From: UBA3792 sp964426415
GTDB taxonomy: Bacteria; Bacillota; Clostridia; Christensenellales; CAG-138
DNA length: 35,750 nt
Assembly: GCA_964426415.1 (NCBI GenBank)
Contig: CAYRQM010000019.1
Span: 1 to 35,750 of the forward strand
Direction of reading: 5' to 3'
Each line of letters begins with the position of its first letter. Position 1 is the stretch's first letter. The position numbers and the translations under genes are program-made. The notes below the pieces were generated by a model. That model did no database searches, was not told the DNA's origin, and saw only the letters and a program-made list of their open reading frames with translations. Positions 5,865 to 13,851 of the stretch are shown piece after piece.

Positions 5865-8116
5865 GCGACGCGTATCACGACGACGGTCATGTCGTCGCGC
5901 TGTCCTTTCGCCTTTGCAAGCTGCAACAGCGAATTTGCCAAATCGTCCTGCGTCTTGATGCAGCTGCGCACCACGGCTTCCATCTCGTCCGCCAGCGTAT
6001 CCTGCACGCCGTCGGAGCAAAGAATCAAATGGTCGTTCGGCTTGAGCTTGGTGCGAATGACAAACGGCTTGGCTTCGTCCAAGATGCCGCAGGGCAGCGC
6101 CTCTCCCGCAAGCTGCCGCACATGGCCGTCCCGCAAAAGATACGACGGCGGCGCGCCATATTTCAGCAGCTCCGCTTCCCCCGTGTTCAAATCGACCGAA
6201 ACGGCGTCCAGCGTGGCGTACATCTCGCGGTCGCCCTTCAAAAGCAGCATGCGATTGACGTTTTCATAGATCAACTCCTTGCGCACACCCGCCCGACACA
6301 GCCGAAACAGCAGCTCCAGCGCCGCTTCGCTCTCGCGCCGTGCCGCCGCGCCGTTTCCTATGCCGTCGGACAGCGCATAGTAAGCCATGCCGCCCGCAAG
6401 CTGACACGCGCCCGTGGCGTCGCCGTTGACGCCGCCGTTTAGGCCCGCCTCCGCCACCTGCATTTCGGTGTGCAGCGTCGCGTCGTCCTCGAAGGAGAGC
6501 AACAGCAGCCCGTCGCGCTCCTCCGCATCCACCAACCGCAGCGGTGCGCCAAACGCCTTTTGCGTTTCGTGCAGCACCAAGCGCTTCTTGACGCCGCTCT
6601 TTTGCGCCACCGTGACGCGAAGCTCGGCGACGCCGTTGGTTTGCAGTACATCAACCGCCAATACGGGCAAGCCCACCGCCGTCAAATGGTTCCACACGCG
6701 ATCGCTCGCATCGTCCTCCGTCCAATCGCCCGTGCGAACGCGTGCGGCAAGCGCTTCGATTGCTTCGCCCGCTCCGCAAAACTGCCGATTCGCAAATGCG
6801 CCATGCTCCGCCGCACGCGACGCCATGGCGGTTTTTGTCAACGCCTGCTGATACGACAACAATATGGAGGCGGCAAGGTCGGTGAAATGGCGGCACGATG
6901 CGTCGATGGGAGGCTGCGGAACGACCCGTGCGCCACCGTTGAGCTTTTCTGCAAGCTCCATGATGCAGGCGTGCATCGCTTCCCCATCCTTCCAGCAAAG
7001 CCGCCGCACCTCGCAGCCCGAACAGATGGTCAACGCGCCCTGCACCGTCCAACGCTGTGTGGCGTCCGTCTCCTCCAACGGGCGGTCGAACATTCCCCCC
7101 AGCCCCGAAATCAGCACGCCGACGCGCTCCAGTTCCTCCGCCGTCTGCTTTTGCATCCGTGACAATGCGCGGCGGTCGTGGGCGCGCTGCGCCTTTTCGG
7201 CGTCGGTGCGCACCAAAAGAACGCTTTTCCAACGCTGCGGCAGCAGCAAATACAGCAACGAGCCCATGATGAGGTTTTGCGCGTTGAGTTGATGCGCGCT
7301 CTCTTGAAAGAAAGTAAAGAACAGCAGCCCCGACAGAAAGAATGCGCCGACCACGCAGATGCGGGCGCGGGTGCGAAACGGCACGGCAAGGATGCTGCCA
7401 AGCGCGATTCCCGCCACCAGCAGCGCGTCGCAGCCCGTATACAGGCAAAGAAGTCCCGTAAGCAGCGCGCCTGCCGCCACACCGAACACGCCGCGCAAAT
7501 CCACCGCAATCTGCGTAGCAAATACGATGACGATGACGGCAAAGGAGAAGCCCACAATGGTCAAATCGGAAACGGACAGCAGCAGCAAGCCCAGTGCGAA
7601 CACGCAGGACGCCTGTTCGCCGTCGGTCAGGACGCGGTTGCGCTTCCACGTCTTGACGGTTGTAAAGAGGATGCGAAGCAACAGCCCCGCACCGAGCGCC
7701 GCCGCCAAGGAGATGGCGCCATATAACAGCTCGATGGGGTCGTACACCAGCGCGACGGGCAGCGTGCAAAGCCCGCACAGTGAAAACAGCAAAATGCGAA
7801 TGGGCGGCTGCAGCTTCTTTTGAAACAGCAGACAGATGCGCGTCGCAATCCAGTACACCGCCGCGCAGGCAACGGTGCTCCAAAGCGGCGGCGAACCGAT
7901 CAGCGTGCCCAACAGAATGCCGGCAAGCGACCAGATTGGGTCGATGGAAGCAAGCTGACTTGCCAACAGCACGGCAAGCGCGAATGGCGCGTGGACGTCG
8001 TGAAGCCGCACGCGGCACATGAGAGACGACAACAGCACGCAAAGCACGACGGACAGCGTGCCCGCGCTGCCATCTCTGCGCAACCATCGAGTTTTCCCTC
8101 CTTTTCCATCTTGCAT
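5861..8116 (-). CDS. spoIIE: Stage II sporulation protein E (SpoIIE), PP2C phosphatase
   Basis: About 751 residues. Dephosphorylates SpoIIAA to free sigma-F in the forespore and helps asymmetric septation. The N-terminal 300 residues form roughly ten membrane segments with the typical HAPFALAVLLA near the start. A middle cytoplasmic region carries CSGCEVRRLCW, as in SpoIIE. The C-terminal PP2C domain has the metal-binding and core motifs NGD, SDGIGNG, CSDGVQD and QRDDMTVVVIRV. Length compares with 827 in Bacillus subtilis. The start is uncertain: the ATG at 8116 has only an adjacent GGGGGT, while a good AAAGGAGG just inside the gene could serve an in-frame TTG about 37 bp downstream. It is divergent from dapL and overlaps spoIIGA by 4 bp. 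Confidence 0.93.
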   Translation of the reverse strand: MQDGKGGKTRWLRRDGSAGTLSVVLCVLLSSLMCRVRLHDVHAPFALAVLLASQLASIDPIWSLAGILLGTLIGSPPLWSTVACAAVYWIATRICLLFQKKLQPPIRILLFSLCGLCTLPVALVYDPIELLYGAISLAAALGAGLLLRILFTTVKTWKRNRVLTDGEQASCVFALGLLLLSVSDLTIVGFSFAVIVIVFATQIAVDLRGVFGVAAGALLTGLLCLYTGCDALLVAGIALGSILAVPFRTRARICVVGAFFLSGLLFFTFFQESAHQLNAQNLIMGSLLYLLLPQRWKSVLLVRTDAEKAQRAHDRRALSRMQKQTAEELERVGVLISGLGGMFDRPLEETDATQRWTVQGALTICSGCEVRRLCWKDGEAMHACIMELAEKLNGGARVVPQPPIDASCRHFTDLAASILLSYQQALTKTAMASRAAEHGAFANRQFCGAGEAIEALAARVRTGDWTEDDASDRVWNHLTAVGLPVLAVDVLQTNGVAELRVTVAQKSGVKKRLVLHETQKAFGAPLRLVDAEERDGLLLLSFEDDATLHTEMQVAEAGLNGGVNGDATGACQLAGGMAYYALSDGIGNGAAARRESEAALELLFRLCRAGVRKELIYENVNRMLLLKGDREMYATLDAVSVDLNTGEAELLKYGAPPSYLLRDGHVRQLAGEALPCGILDEAKPFVIRTKLKPNDHLILCSDGVQDTLADEMEAVVRSCIKTQDDLANSLLQLAKAKGQRDDMTVVVIRVA

Positions 8117-8256
8117 ACCCCCATTGTACGCATTTGAACCCGTGCAAGTTTGGCGATTGGCGCAAAACCGCTGCAATTTTATCTGCCCCGTCCTTCCGTC
8201 ATTCGCGCAGATTGGCGCTTCCACGCCGTGATGCAAGGGAATCTTGCATAATAATC

Positions 8257-8285
8257 TTGCCCATGCGAAAGACATCTGCTATAAT
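8257..8285 (+). promoter_or_regulatory. Sigma-A promoter of the dapL operon
   Basis: TTGCCC at 8257-8262 and a perfect TATAAT at 8280-8285 are 17 bp apart. The predicted start near 8292 gives a short leader carrying the GGGAGG ribosome site. The remainder of the 196-bp gap between spoIIE and dapL shows no clear Spo0A box. Confidence 0.8.
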
Positions 8286-8312
8286 AAGCTGAATGATTTT
8301 GGGAGGACGCCT

Positions 8313-9542
8313 ATGTTTGTTGCAAATGGGGATTACGCGAATCTGAAGGGAAATTACCTTTTTTATGAGGTGGGGAAGCGCGTTCGTGCCTATGCCGCCG
8401 CGCATCCCGACGCCGATCTCATCCGCATGGGCATTGGCGATGTGACGCAGCCGCTGGTTCCGTCGGTCATTGCCGCCATGCAGCGTGCCGTGGACGAGAT
8501 GGGTCACGCCGAAACCTTCCATGGGTACGCGCCCGACTTTGGCTATTCCTTCTTGCGCGAAGCCATCCAAAAACGCGACTACGCGGCGCGCAGCATTCCC
8601 ATCGACACCGACGAAATTTTCGTGTCCGACGGCGCCAAGTGCGACGTGGGCAATTTTCAAGAGCTGTTTTCCAAGCAATGCGTCATCGCGCTGCTCGACC
8701 CCGTCTACCCCGTCTATCTCGACACCAACGTCATGGGCGGCAGAAGCGGGCGCTATTTGGAGGACGAAGGGCGCTATGCCCGCATCGTGTACCTGCCCGC
8801 CACCGCCGAAAACGATTTTGTGCCAGATCTGCCGACCGTGCCCGTTGACGTTCTGTACCTTTGCTATCCCAACAACCCGACCGGCGCCATGCTCACGCAC
8901 GAAGCGCTTTCCCGCATTGTGGATTTCTGCAACCAAAACGGCGTGCTGCTTTGCTACGATTCCGCCTACGAGGCGTACATTTCCGACCCGACGCTGCCCC
9001 ACAGCATCTACGAGATCGCGGGCGCACGCACCTGTGCCGTCGAGTTTCGCTCCATGAGCAAGACGGCAGGCTTTACGGGCACGCGCTGCGCGTACACCGT
9101 CGTGCCGAAGGACATCGTGTGCAAGGACGATTTGGGCAATACCGTGCGTCTGCACGACCTTTGGGCACGGCGCGTTTCCACCAAGTTTAACGGCGTGCCC
9201 TACATCACGCAGGTGGGCGCCGCCGCCGCACTCAACGAGGGCTATGCCGAGATTCTCGACACCGTCGCCTACTACATGCAAAACGCCGCCGTCATTCGCA
9301 ACGCCATGCGCGATGCGGGCTACACGGTGTATGGCGGCGTCAACGCGCCCTACGTTTGGATCAAGGTGCCGCACGGCGACAGTTGGCGCTTCTTTGACGA
9401 GCTGTTGGACGCCTATCATATCATCGGCACGCCCGGCGCAGGGTTTGGCAAAGCGGGCGAAGGCTATTTCCGCATGACGGCGTTTGCCTCCCACGAGGAT
9501 ACCGAACGCGCCATGGCACGGCTATTTGGAGGCAGCAAATGA
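8313..9542 (+). CDS. dapL: LL-diaminopimelate aminotransferase
   Basis: A 409-residue PLP-dependent class I/II aminotransferase that converts tetrahydrodipicolinate directly to LL-diaminopimelate for lysine and peptidoglycan. DapL hallmarks are IGDVTQPL, EIFVSDGAKCDVGN, DPVYPVYLDTNVMGGR, YLCYPNNPTGA, AYEAYISD and the PLP-lysine segment FRSMSKTAGFTGTRC. These motifs separate it from ordinary aspartate aminotransferases. The ATG at 8313 has GGGAGG 7 bp upstream; the longer frame from 8244 would begin upstream of the promoter. It leads an operon in which it overlaps the next gene by ATGA. Presence of DapL implies the one-step variant of the DAP pathway. Confidence 0.95.
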   Translation: MFVANGDYANLKGNYLFYEVGKRVRAYAAAHPDADLIRMGIGDVTQPLVPSVIAAMQRAVDEMGHAETFHGYAPDFGYSFLREAIQKRDYAARSIPIDTDEIFVSDGAKCDVGNFQELFSKQCVIALLDPVYPVYLDTNVMGGRSGRYLEDEGRYARIVYLPATAENDFVPDLPTVPVDVLYLCYPNNPTGAMLTHEALSRIVDFCNQNGVLLCYDSAYEAYISDPTLPHSIYEIAGARTCAVEFRSMSKTAGFTGTRCAYTVVPKDIVCKDDLGNTVRLHDLWARRVSTKFNGVPYITQVGAAAALNEGYAEILDTVAYYMQNAAVIRNAMRDAGYTVYGGVNAPYVWIKVPHGDSWRFFDELLDAYHIIGTPGAGFGKAGEGYFRMTAFASHEDTERAMARLFGGSK

Positions 9543-10201
9543 CGAAGATTATTGCATTTGAGGGCATTGACGGCACGGGAAAAAGCGTCCAGATGGCGCA
9601 CCTTGCCGACGCGCTTCGCCGCACGGGCAAATCTGTGCTTGAGATTTCTTTTCCCATGTACGATACCTTCTTTGGCGAGATGGTCGGACGCTATTTGACT
9701 GCCAAGGACGGCATTGCCGCCAACGATGTGGACGGCAAAAGCATGGCCCTGTGGTTTGCGCTGGATCGGTTTGACGCCTTTCAAACGCTGCCGTATGCAT
9801 CCTATGACGTGCTGCTCATCAACCGCTATGTGCTGTCCAACGCCGTTTACCAAAGTATCCGCGACTGCGATCTGGGCAAGCCCGACATTTTGGATTTTGT
9901 GCTGACGCTCGAACACGAAAAGTTCGGCATCCCGCGTCCCGATCTGTATTTGGTTTTGGATATGGACGTGCAGGACGCCGCAAGCAACGTTGATAAAAAG
10001 GGCTATCGGGACTATGTGGGCAACGCCCGCGACGTCTACGAAAGCATCGATTCCATCCAAACCCGTGCGCGCAAGAAGTATGCCGCGTATGCAAAGCGCC
10101 TGCAAAACGTGGTCTTTATTCCCTGTATGCAAAACGGCGCATTAAAGAGCATCGACGCCATAGCGGCGCAAATCGAAACCGCCGTCCTGCCGCTGCTATG
10201 A
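9539..10201 (+). CDS. tmk: Thymidylate kinase (dTMP kinase)
   Basis: A 220-residue P-loop nucleoside monophosphate kinase that phosphorylates dTMP to dTDP. The Walker A is FEGIDGTGKS (residues 7-16). LDRFDAF corresponds to the base and phosphate contacts, INRYVLSNAVYQ to the usual DRYxxSxxAYQ motif with Asn in place of Asp, and RPDLYLVLDMDV to the conserved strand before the lid. The lid region (KKGYRDYVGNARDVYE) is longer and more divergent than in Escherichia coli Tmk, so a closely related deoxynucleoside kinase role is possible. It overlaps dapL and the next gene by 4 bp each (ATGA), consistent with one transcript. Confidence 0.85.
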   Translation: MTKIIAFEGIDGTGKSVQMAHLADALRRTGKSVLEISFPMYDTFFGEMVGRYLTAKDGIAANDVDGKSMALWFALDRFDAFQTLPYASYDVLLINRYVLSNAVYQSIRDCDLGKPDILDFVLTLEHEKFGIPRPDLYLVLDMDVQDAASNVDKKGYRDYVGNARDVYESIDSIQTRARKKYAAYAKRLQNVVFIPCMQNGALKSIDAIAAQIETAVLPLL

Positions 10202-10752
10202 GCGACACGGCACAGCGAATCGCCGCCATCGCAAACGCGCTGCCCCACCCGCTCGTCATCGCCATCGACGGACGTGCCGCAGCCGGCAAGACAACGCTTG
10301 CAAACGCGCTGTCCGCATTGCTTTGCGCACCCGTGGTGCAGATGGATCATTTCTTTTTGCCTGCCGCTTTGCGCACCGAAACGCGTTACGCCGAGGCGGG
10401 CGGCAACGTAGACTACGCACGCTTTCTTGCCGACGTGCTGCCGCACCTGCTTGCAAATGAATCGTTTGCCTATCGTCCATTCGACTGCAAAAGCATGACG
10501 TTATCGGAGGAAATTCAGATTCCCGCCGCGCCCGTGCGCATTGTGGAGGGCAGCTATGCGCTGCATCCGCGCTTTGGTGTTTATGCACAACTTTCCCTCT
10601 TCTGCGACGTGGATCGCACCGTGCAGCGCACGCGCATCCTTGCCCGCAACGGCGCATCCGCCGAGACGTTCTTTCAGCGCTGGATCCCGTTGGAGGAAGC
10701 GTACTTCTCCGCGTATGGGATTCGGGAAAGCGCCAAGATGGTTGTAGCGTAA
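10198..10752 (+). CDS. Uridine kinase-like P-loop NTPase
   Basis: A 184-residue P-loop kinase of the uridine kinase/phosphoribulokinase group. The Walker A is IDGRAAAGKTT near residue 25, followed by VVQMDHFFLP, the position where uridine kinases carry their substrate Asp. Later features are the RPFDCKSM segment, IVEGSYALHP (the conserved EG motif) and CDVDRTVQRTRILARN, the region with lid arginines. Proteins of this type are often annotated as uridine kinase or hypothetical; the true phosphate acceptor is not determined here. Translation is coupled to tmk through an ATGA overlap. No terminator is evident after the stop; the transcript runs into the repeat patch. Confidence 0.75.
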   Translation: MSDTAQRIAAIANALPHPLVIAIDGRAAAGKTTLANALSALLCAPVVQMDHFFLPAALRTETRYAEAGGNVDYARFLADVLPHLLANESFAYRPFDCKSMTLSEEIQIPAAPVRIVEGSYALHPRFGVYAQLSLFCDVDRTVQRTRILARNGASAETFFQRWIPLEEAYFSAYGIRESAKMVVA

Positions 10753-10791
10753 TTGCATTGGTTCCCCCATGAATATGTTTTCCGCGCCGCG

Positions 10792-10837
10792 TGGTCATTC
10801 TGTGGGGGCGGATAATGTCCGCGAGCCGTTTTCCCGT
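10792..10837 (+). repeat. Repeat family A, copy 1
   Basis: Begins TGGTCATTCTGTGGGGGC and contains the hairpin GCGGATAATGTCCGC (10808-10822). It is followed 46 bp later by a second copy in the same orientation. The same unit, inverted, recurs at 11009 and near 35674. Confidence 0.75.
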
Positions 10838-10880
10838 TGTCATTCTGTAGGGGCAGATAGTATCTGCCCGCCGTTCCCCG
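10838..10880 (+). repeat. Repeat family A, copy 2
   Basis: Begins TTGTCATTCTGTAGGGGC and holds a near-perfect hairpin, GGGCAGATA (10851-10859) against TATCTGCCC (10861-10869). Compensatory differences from copy 1 keep the stem, suggesting selection for the structure or descent from a hairpin element. Confidence 0.8.
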
Positions 10881-10956
10881 TGGTCATTCTGAGGCACGAA
10901 GTGCCGAAGAATCTCTCGTGTATGCGCGAGATCCTTCGCTGAAGCGCAGGATGACA
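10881..10956 (-). repeat. Repeat family B, copy 1
   Basis: About 76 bp bounded by GGTCATTCTGAGG and GGATGACA, so the ends form an imperfect inverted repeat. Inner pieces GAATCTC and GAGATCC are also inverted. Read on the minus strand it aligns with the element at 35586-35662. It lies directly after family A copy 2. Confidence 0.8.
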
Positions 10957-11008
10957 ATGGGTGCTTTTGCGTTCCGTTCCCAAATTTGATGTGCGCAGAA
11001 TCGCGCCA

Positions 11009-11036
11009 GCGGATGGTATCCGCCCCTACGGGAATT
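11009..11036 (-). repeat. Repeat family A, copy 3 (inverted)
   Basis: The stretch carries hairpin GCGGATGGTATCCGC followed by CCCTACGGGAAT, the reverse complement of the family A core. A further degenerate inverted copy can be traced at about 11085-11114. Confidence 0.65.
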
Positions 11037-11141
11037 GGAGCGATATTGCGTTCCTTCCCAAAGGCGCGTGCGCAAAGACAGGCAGGCGGATGGGTTTCAC
11101 CCCTTCCCGAATGAAGACGGTTCTTCCACCAATCAACGCAA

Positions 11142-11167
11142 AAACGGACGGCGGGCGCCGTCCGTTT
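11142..11167 (-). terminator. Rho-independent terminator of the DUF4349 gene
   Basis: An 11-bp stem, AAACGGACGGC (11142-11152) with GCCGTCCGTTT (11157-11167), has a 4-base loop. Read on the minus strand it ends in a run of T. It lies 13 bp beyond the stop of the gene at 11181. Confidence 0.85.
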
Positions 11168-11180
11168 GTGTTATTTGGGA

Positions 11181-12137
11181 TTACGGTTGCGGGGGATTGT
11201 TCGGTTCGGAGGGCTGCGCCTTCTGCGCTTGACGGCGCTTGGCTCTGCGCTTTTTGCCGCCGCGGATGGAGAAGATGATGATGCACGCGATGCCGCCAAA
11301 CAGCACTGCCAAGAACAGCAGCCAAGGCAGGGCGGCAACGAAGTTGATGCCGAAGCTCTTGAGCCCTTCGCCCAGCGACGTGAGGTTGTTCTTGAACTTG
11401 CGGGCAAGCTCCTGTCCGCCCGTTTCGTTGACGGCAGGCGTTTCCTGCTCGACTTCGCGGATGTACAGCTCGACCGTGCTGTACGAAACCAAGCTGTCAT
11501 AGCTGCGCTTTTGCGCCTCAAACGACTCAATTTCCTCGATTACATCGTACAGCCGCTTTTGCACATCCAGCAGATCCTCGGTGGTTTCGGCGGACTGCAA
11601 AATGTTGCTCAATGCCGTTTTCTCATCCTGCAAGACCGCAAGACGGCTTTCGATGTCGACATACTGCGACGTCACATCGCGCGTGGACAGCGACTGCTGC
11701 GTCACATTGCCCATGCCGTCCACTTGGCTTAAGAAGCCGTCCAACGCATCCGCAGGGATGCGCGCCGTCACGTTCGCGGTGCGATAGGAGGTGGAATAGT
11801 AGCTGTTGCCGCTGACGGACGACGTTTCGATGTAGCCGCCGCACGCTGCAATTTGCGATTCCAAGGCAGGAAGAAACGCGTCAAACGTCAGCGTCTCGAT
11901 GCGCAGGTCTGCGTCACGGATGAGCTTTCGTTCGGAAGCGTCCAGCGCCGTTTGTGTGCCGTCGGCAGATAGCTGCCCCGTCGCTGCGGTGTCGCCCGCC
12001 GCTTCCGGGTATGGCTCCGGCATTTCGGCGTTGTCCCAGCTTATGGATGCATCGGAAGATGGGCTTGCCTTGCTGCAAGCCAAAGCCGTAAACGCCAAAG
12101 CAACCACCAGCAAAATGGTAAGGAATTTTTTGTTCAT
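11181..12137 (-). CDS. DUF4349 domain-containing lipoprotein
   Basis: A 318-residue membrane-anchored extracytoplasmic protein. A signal peptide ends in ALAC with lipid-anchor Cys21. After an acidic low-complexity linker (to about 65) the DUF4349 domain begins at LIRDADLRIET, with GGYIETSSVSG and VTARIPADALDGFLSQV. A coiled coil spans about 155-215 (ESRLAVLQDEKTALSNIL onward). One membrane helix lies near 265-292, followed by a basic, Pro/Gln-rich cytoplasmic tail. The start at 12137 follows GGAGG. The family has no established function; some members have been proposed to sense or contact the envelope. It is a single-gene unit with a strong terminator; no clear promoter was found in the 84-bp gap upstream. 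Confidence 0.85.
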   Translation of the reverse strand: MNKKFLTILLVVALAFTALACSKASPSSDASISWDNAEMPEPYPEAAGDTAATGQLSADGTQTALDASERKLIRDADLRIETLTFDAFLPALESQIAACGGYIETSSVSGNSYYSTSYRTANVTARIPADALDGFLSQVDGMGNVTQQSLSTRDVTSQYVDIESRLAVLQDEKTALSNILQSAETTEDLLDVQKRLYDVIEEIESFEAQKRSYDSLVSYSTVELYIREVEQETPAVNETGGQELARKFKNNLTSLGEGLKSFGINFVAALPWLLFLAVLFGGIACIIIFSIRGGKKRRAKRRQAQKAQPSEPNNPPQP

Positions 12138-12221
12138 GTTCGTACCTCCTCAAAGCGTCACTTGTTGTTCTCTATTGAATAAGTCGCCGTTTTTCGGAAA
12201 AGGTTTCACCATGGTGACAAA

Positions 12222-13130
12222 TTAGATTGTTTCTTCTTCGTAGGCTTGGAAGCGGCGCACCTTGGCGGCGACCGCCTTGCCGGTGGGTGTGACCGCAAGC
12301 CCGCCCTTTGCGGTTTCGCGGTATTCGCGGCGCATGTCCTTGCCCACGGCATACATCGCCTGCACCACCTCGTCGAAGGGGATCAGGCTGGTGATGCCAC
12401 ACATGGTCATGTCGGCGCACAGCATCGCGTTGGACGCGCCCAGTGCGTTGCGCTTGATGCAGGGACATTCGACCAAGCCTGCGACGGGGTCGCAAATGAG
12501 CCCCAAGATGTTTTTGATGGTCATGGCTGCCGCATCCAAAGCCTGTTCGGGCGTGCCGCCCGAAATCTCGACCAGCGCTGCCGCCGCCATCGCGCTGCCC
12601 ACGCCGACTTCGGCTTGACAACCGCCGTCCGCGCCCGATATGGTGGCGTTCTTGGCAAACAGCAGCCCCACCGCGCCCGCCGTAAAGAGGCCGCTTAGAA
12701 GCTGCTCGTCGCTCCAATCGCGCTCCAAGCCGCATTCCAGCAACACGCCGGGCAGGATGCCGCTGGCGCCTGCCGTGGGCGCCGCCACGATGCGTCCCAT
12801 CGCCGCGTTGACCTCGACCACCGCCATCGCGCCCGCCGCTGCGCGACAGGTGCTTGCGCCCGAGAACGGCTCATAGTTGGAATAGCGGAACAAGCGCATC
12901 GCCTCGCCGCCGCTGAGCTGGCTGACGGACTCGACATGGTCTTCCAAGCCGCGCCGCACCGCCTCGCGCATGACGTCCAGATTGATGCGCATTTCGTTTA
13001 TGACCTGTTCGCGTGTCCGTTCGCCAAACGATACCTCGCGGCGAATCATCGCTTCGGCAAGCGTCAAATCCTCTAATGCGCAGTAGGCGCACAAGGTTTT
13101 TCCGTTTTCAAACGCTTCGGATAACTGCAT
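12222..13130 (-). CDS. sdaAA: L-serine dehydratase, iron-sulfur-dependent, alpha subunit
   Basis: A 302-residue catalytic subunit of the two-subunit iron-sulfur L-serine dehydratase, which deaminates L-serine to pyruvate and ammonia. Typical segments are AAMGRIVAAPTAGASGILPGVL, the cluster-ligand cysteines in ADGGCQAEVGVGSAMAAAAL and GLICDPVAGLVECPCIKRN, and MCGITSLIPFDEVVQAM. Length matches the family (about 290-300). The ATG at 13130 has AGGAGGAAGT immediately upstream; that site abuts the stop of the beta-subunit gene, 9 bp away, so the two are co-translated. A perfect 12-bp palindrome follows the stop (12206-12217). Confidence 0.95.
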   Translation of the reverse strand: MQLSEAFENGKTLCAYCALEDLTLAEAMIRREVSFGERTREQVINEMRINLDVMREAVRRGLEDHVESVSQLSGGEAMRLFRYSNYEPFSGASTCRAAAGAMAVVEVNAAMGRIVAAPTAGASGILPGVLLECGLERDWSDEQLLSGLFTAGAVGLLFAKNATISGADGGCQAEVGVGSAMAAAALVEISGGTPEQALDAAAMTIKNILGLICDPVAGLVECPCIKRNALGASNAMLCADMTMCGITSLIPFDEVVQAMYAVGKDMRREYRETAKGGLAVTPTGKAVAAKVRRFQAYEEETI

Positions 13131-13139
13131 ACTTCCTCC

Positions 13140-13802
13140 TTACACCGCGAACAGCTGTTCGATGCTCTTGCAAAGGCTCAAGATAATGCCCTGCATCTCT
13201 TTGGTGACGGGCGTGTCCGTCTCGATGCACATATAGGCGTCCTCTCCTCTGCCGTGGCGGAAAACGCGCATGAAGGCGATGTTGATGTTGAGCTGCGCAA
13301 GCACATGGCTGACCTCGGCAATGACGCCCGGTTCGTCGTGATGGCGCACGATGATGGTGGGATACTCGCCCGTCAGCTCGACTTCCAATTCGTCGATCTC
13401 GGTGATGAGAATGTTGCCGCCGCCGATGGATTCGCCCCGCACCTCCGTCCATTTGCCCTGCGCGTCGCAGGCTTCGATTTTGACCGTGTTGGGATGGCGC
13501 GTCGGCTCGTCGGAATACTTGAAATTGACGATAACGCCCTGTTCCTTGGCGTATTCATATGCGTTTGGGATGCGCTCGTCGTCGGGCGTGAAGCCCAAAA
13601 TGCCGCCGATAAGCGCTTTGTCTGTGCCGTGCCCCTTGCCCGTTTCGGCAAAGGAGCCGTACAGCGTGAAATAGACCTCGGTCACGTCCTGCGCGATGAT
13701 GCGCCGCGCAATGTATGCGATGCGCGCCGCGCCTGCCGTGTGACTGGAAGACGGCCCCGTCATGCGTGGGCCTACGATATCAAATACCGAAAAGCTGTCC
13801 AT
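13140..13802 (-). CDS. sdaAB: L-serine dehydratase, iron-sulfur-dependent, beta subunit
   Basis: A 220-residue partner of SdaAA. The N-terminal beta domain carries FDIVGPRMTGPSSSHTAGAA and the GSFAETGKGHGTDKALIGG loop. The C-terminal ACT domain begins near residue 145 (PTIIVRHHDEPGVIAEVSHVLAQ) and is the usual site of allosteric control in this family. The start at 13802 (MDSFSVFDIVGP) matches the usual N-terminus and has GAGGTAGGT upstream; the open frame to 13892 belongs to the SRP RNA region. The gene begins 10 bp after the T-run of the SRP RNA terminator and no promoter lies between, so it may depend on read-through. Confidence 0.95.
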   Translation of the reverse strand: MDSFSVFDIVGPRMTGPSSSHTAGAARIAYIARRIIAQDVTEVYFTLYGSFAETGKGHGTDKALIGGILGFTPDDERIPNAYEYAKEQGVIVNFKYSDEPTRHPNTVKIEACDAQGKWTEVRGESIGGGNILITEIDELEVELTGEYPTIIVRHHDEPGVIAEVSHVLAQLNINIAFMRVFRHGRGEDAYMCIETDTPVTKEMQGIILSLCKSIEQLFAV

Positions 13803-13812
13803 ACCTACCTCA

Positions 13813-13840
13813 TAAAAAATAATCGAGCGCATCGGCTCGA
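13813..13840 (-). terminator. Rho-independent terminator of the SRP RNA gene
   Basis: On the minus strand, TCGAGC and GCTCGA (13835-13840 with 13823-13828) form a 6-bp stem with a 6-base loop, followed by TTATTTTTT. The stem is short, so termination may be partial. The sdaAB start codon lies about 10 bp beyond the T-run. Confidence 0.7.
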
Positions 13841-13851
13841 CAGAGAAGAAC

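Larger units (their letters stand above)
10753..11141. other. Gene-free stretch built of short interspersed repeats
   Basis: About 390 bp without a supportable gene, between the P-loop kinase stop and the terminator of the DUF4349 gene. Frames here are short, lack ribosome sites and follow the repeats. It contains at least three copies of one hairpin repeat (family A), one copy of a second repeat (family B) and a degenerate A copy, listed separately. Confidence 0.8.

Noticed and set aside
6651..8165. A 504-codon open frame on the minus strand inside spoIIE, with a good ribosome site in front of an internal ATG near 8089
   Set aside because: The product is Arg/Ala/His-rich with no recognisable motif, while the overlapping frame encodes SpoIIE with all PP2C and membrane features. 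It is a by-product of high GC content.
8117..8312. Spo0A-binding boxes upstream of spoIIE
   Set aside because: Only a single one-mismatch match (TGACGGA) was found, which is not enough to claim a site.
10792..10956. Possible CRISPR array, because of several repeats close together
   Set aside because: Repeat units differ in length and orientation, there are no spacers of uniform size and no cas genes.
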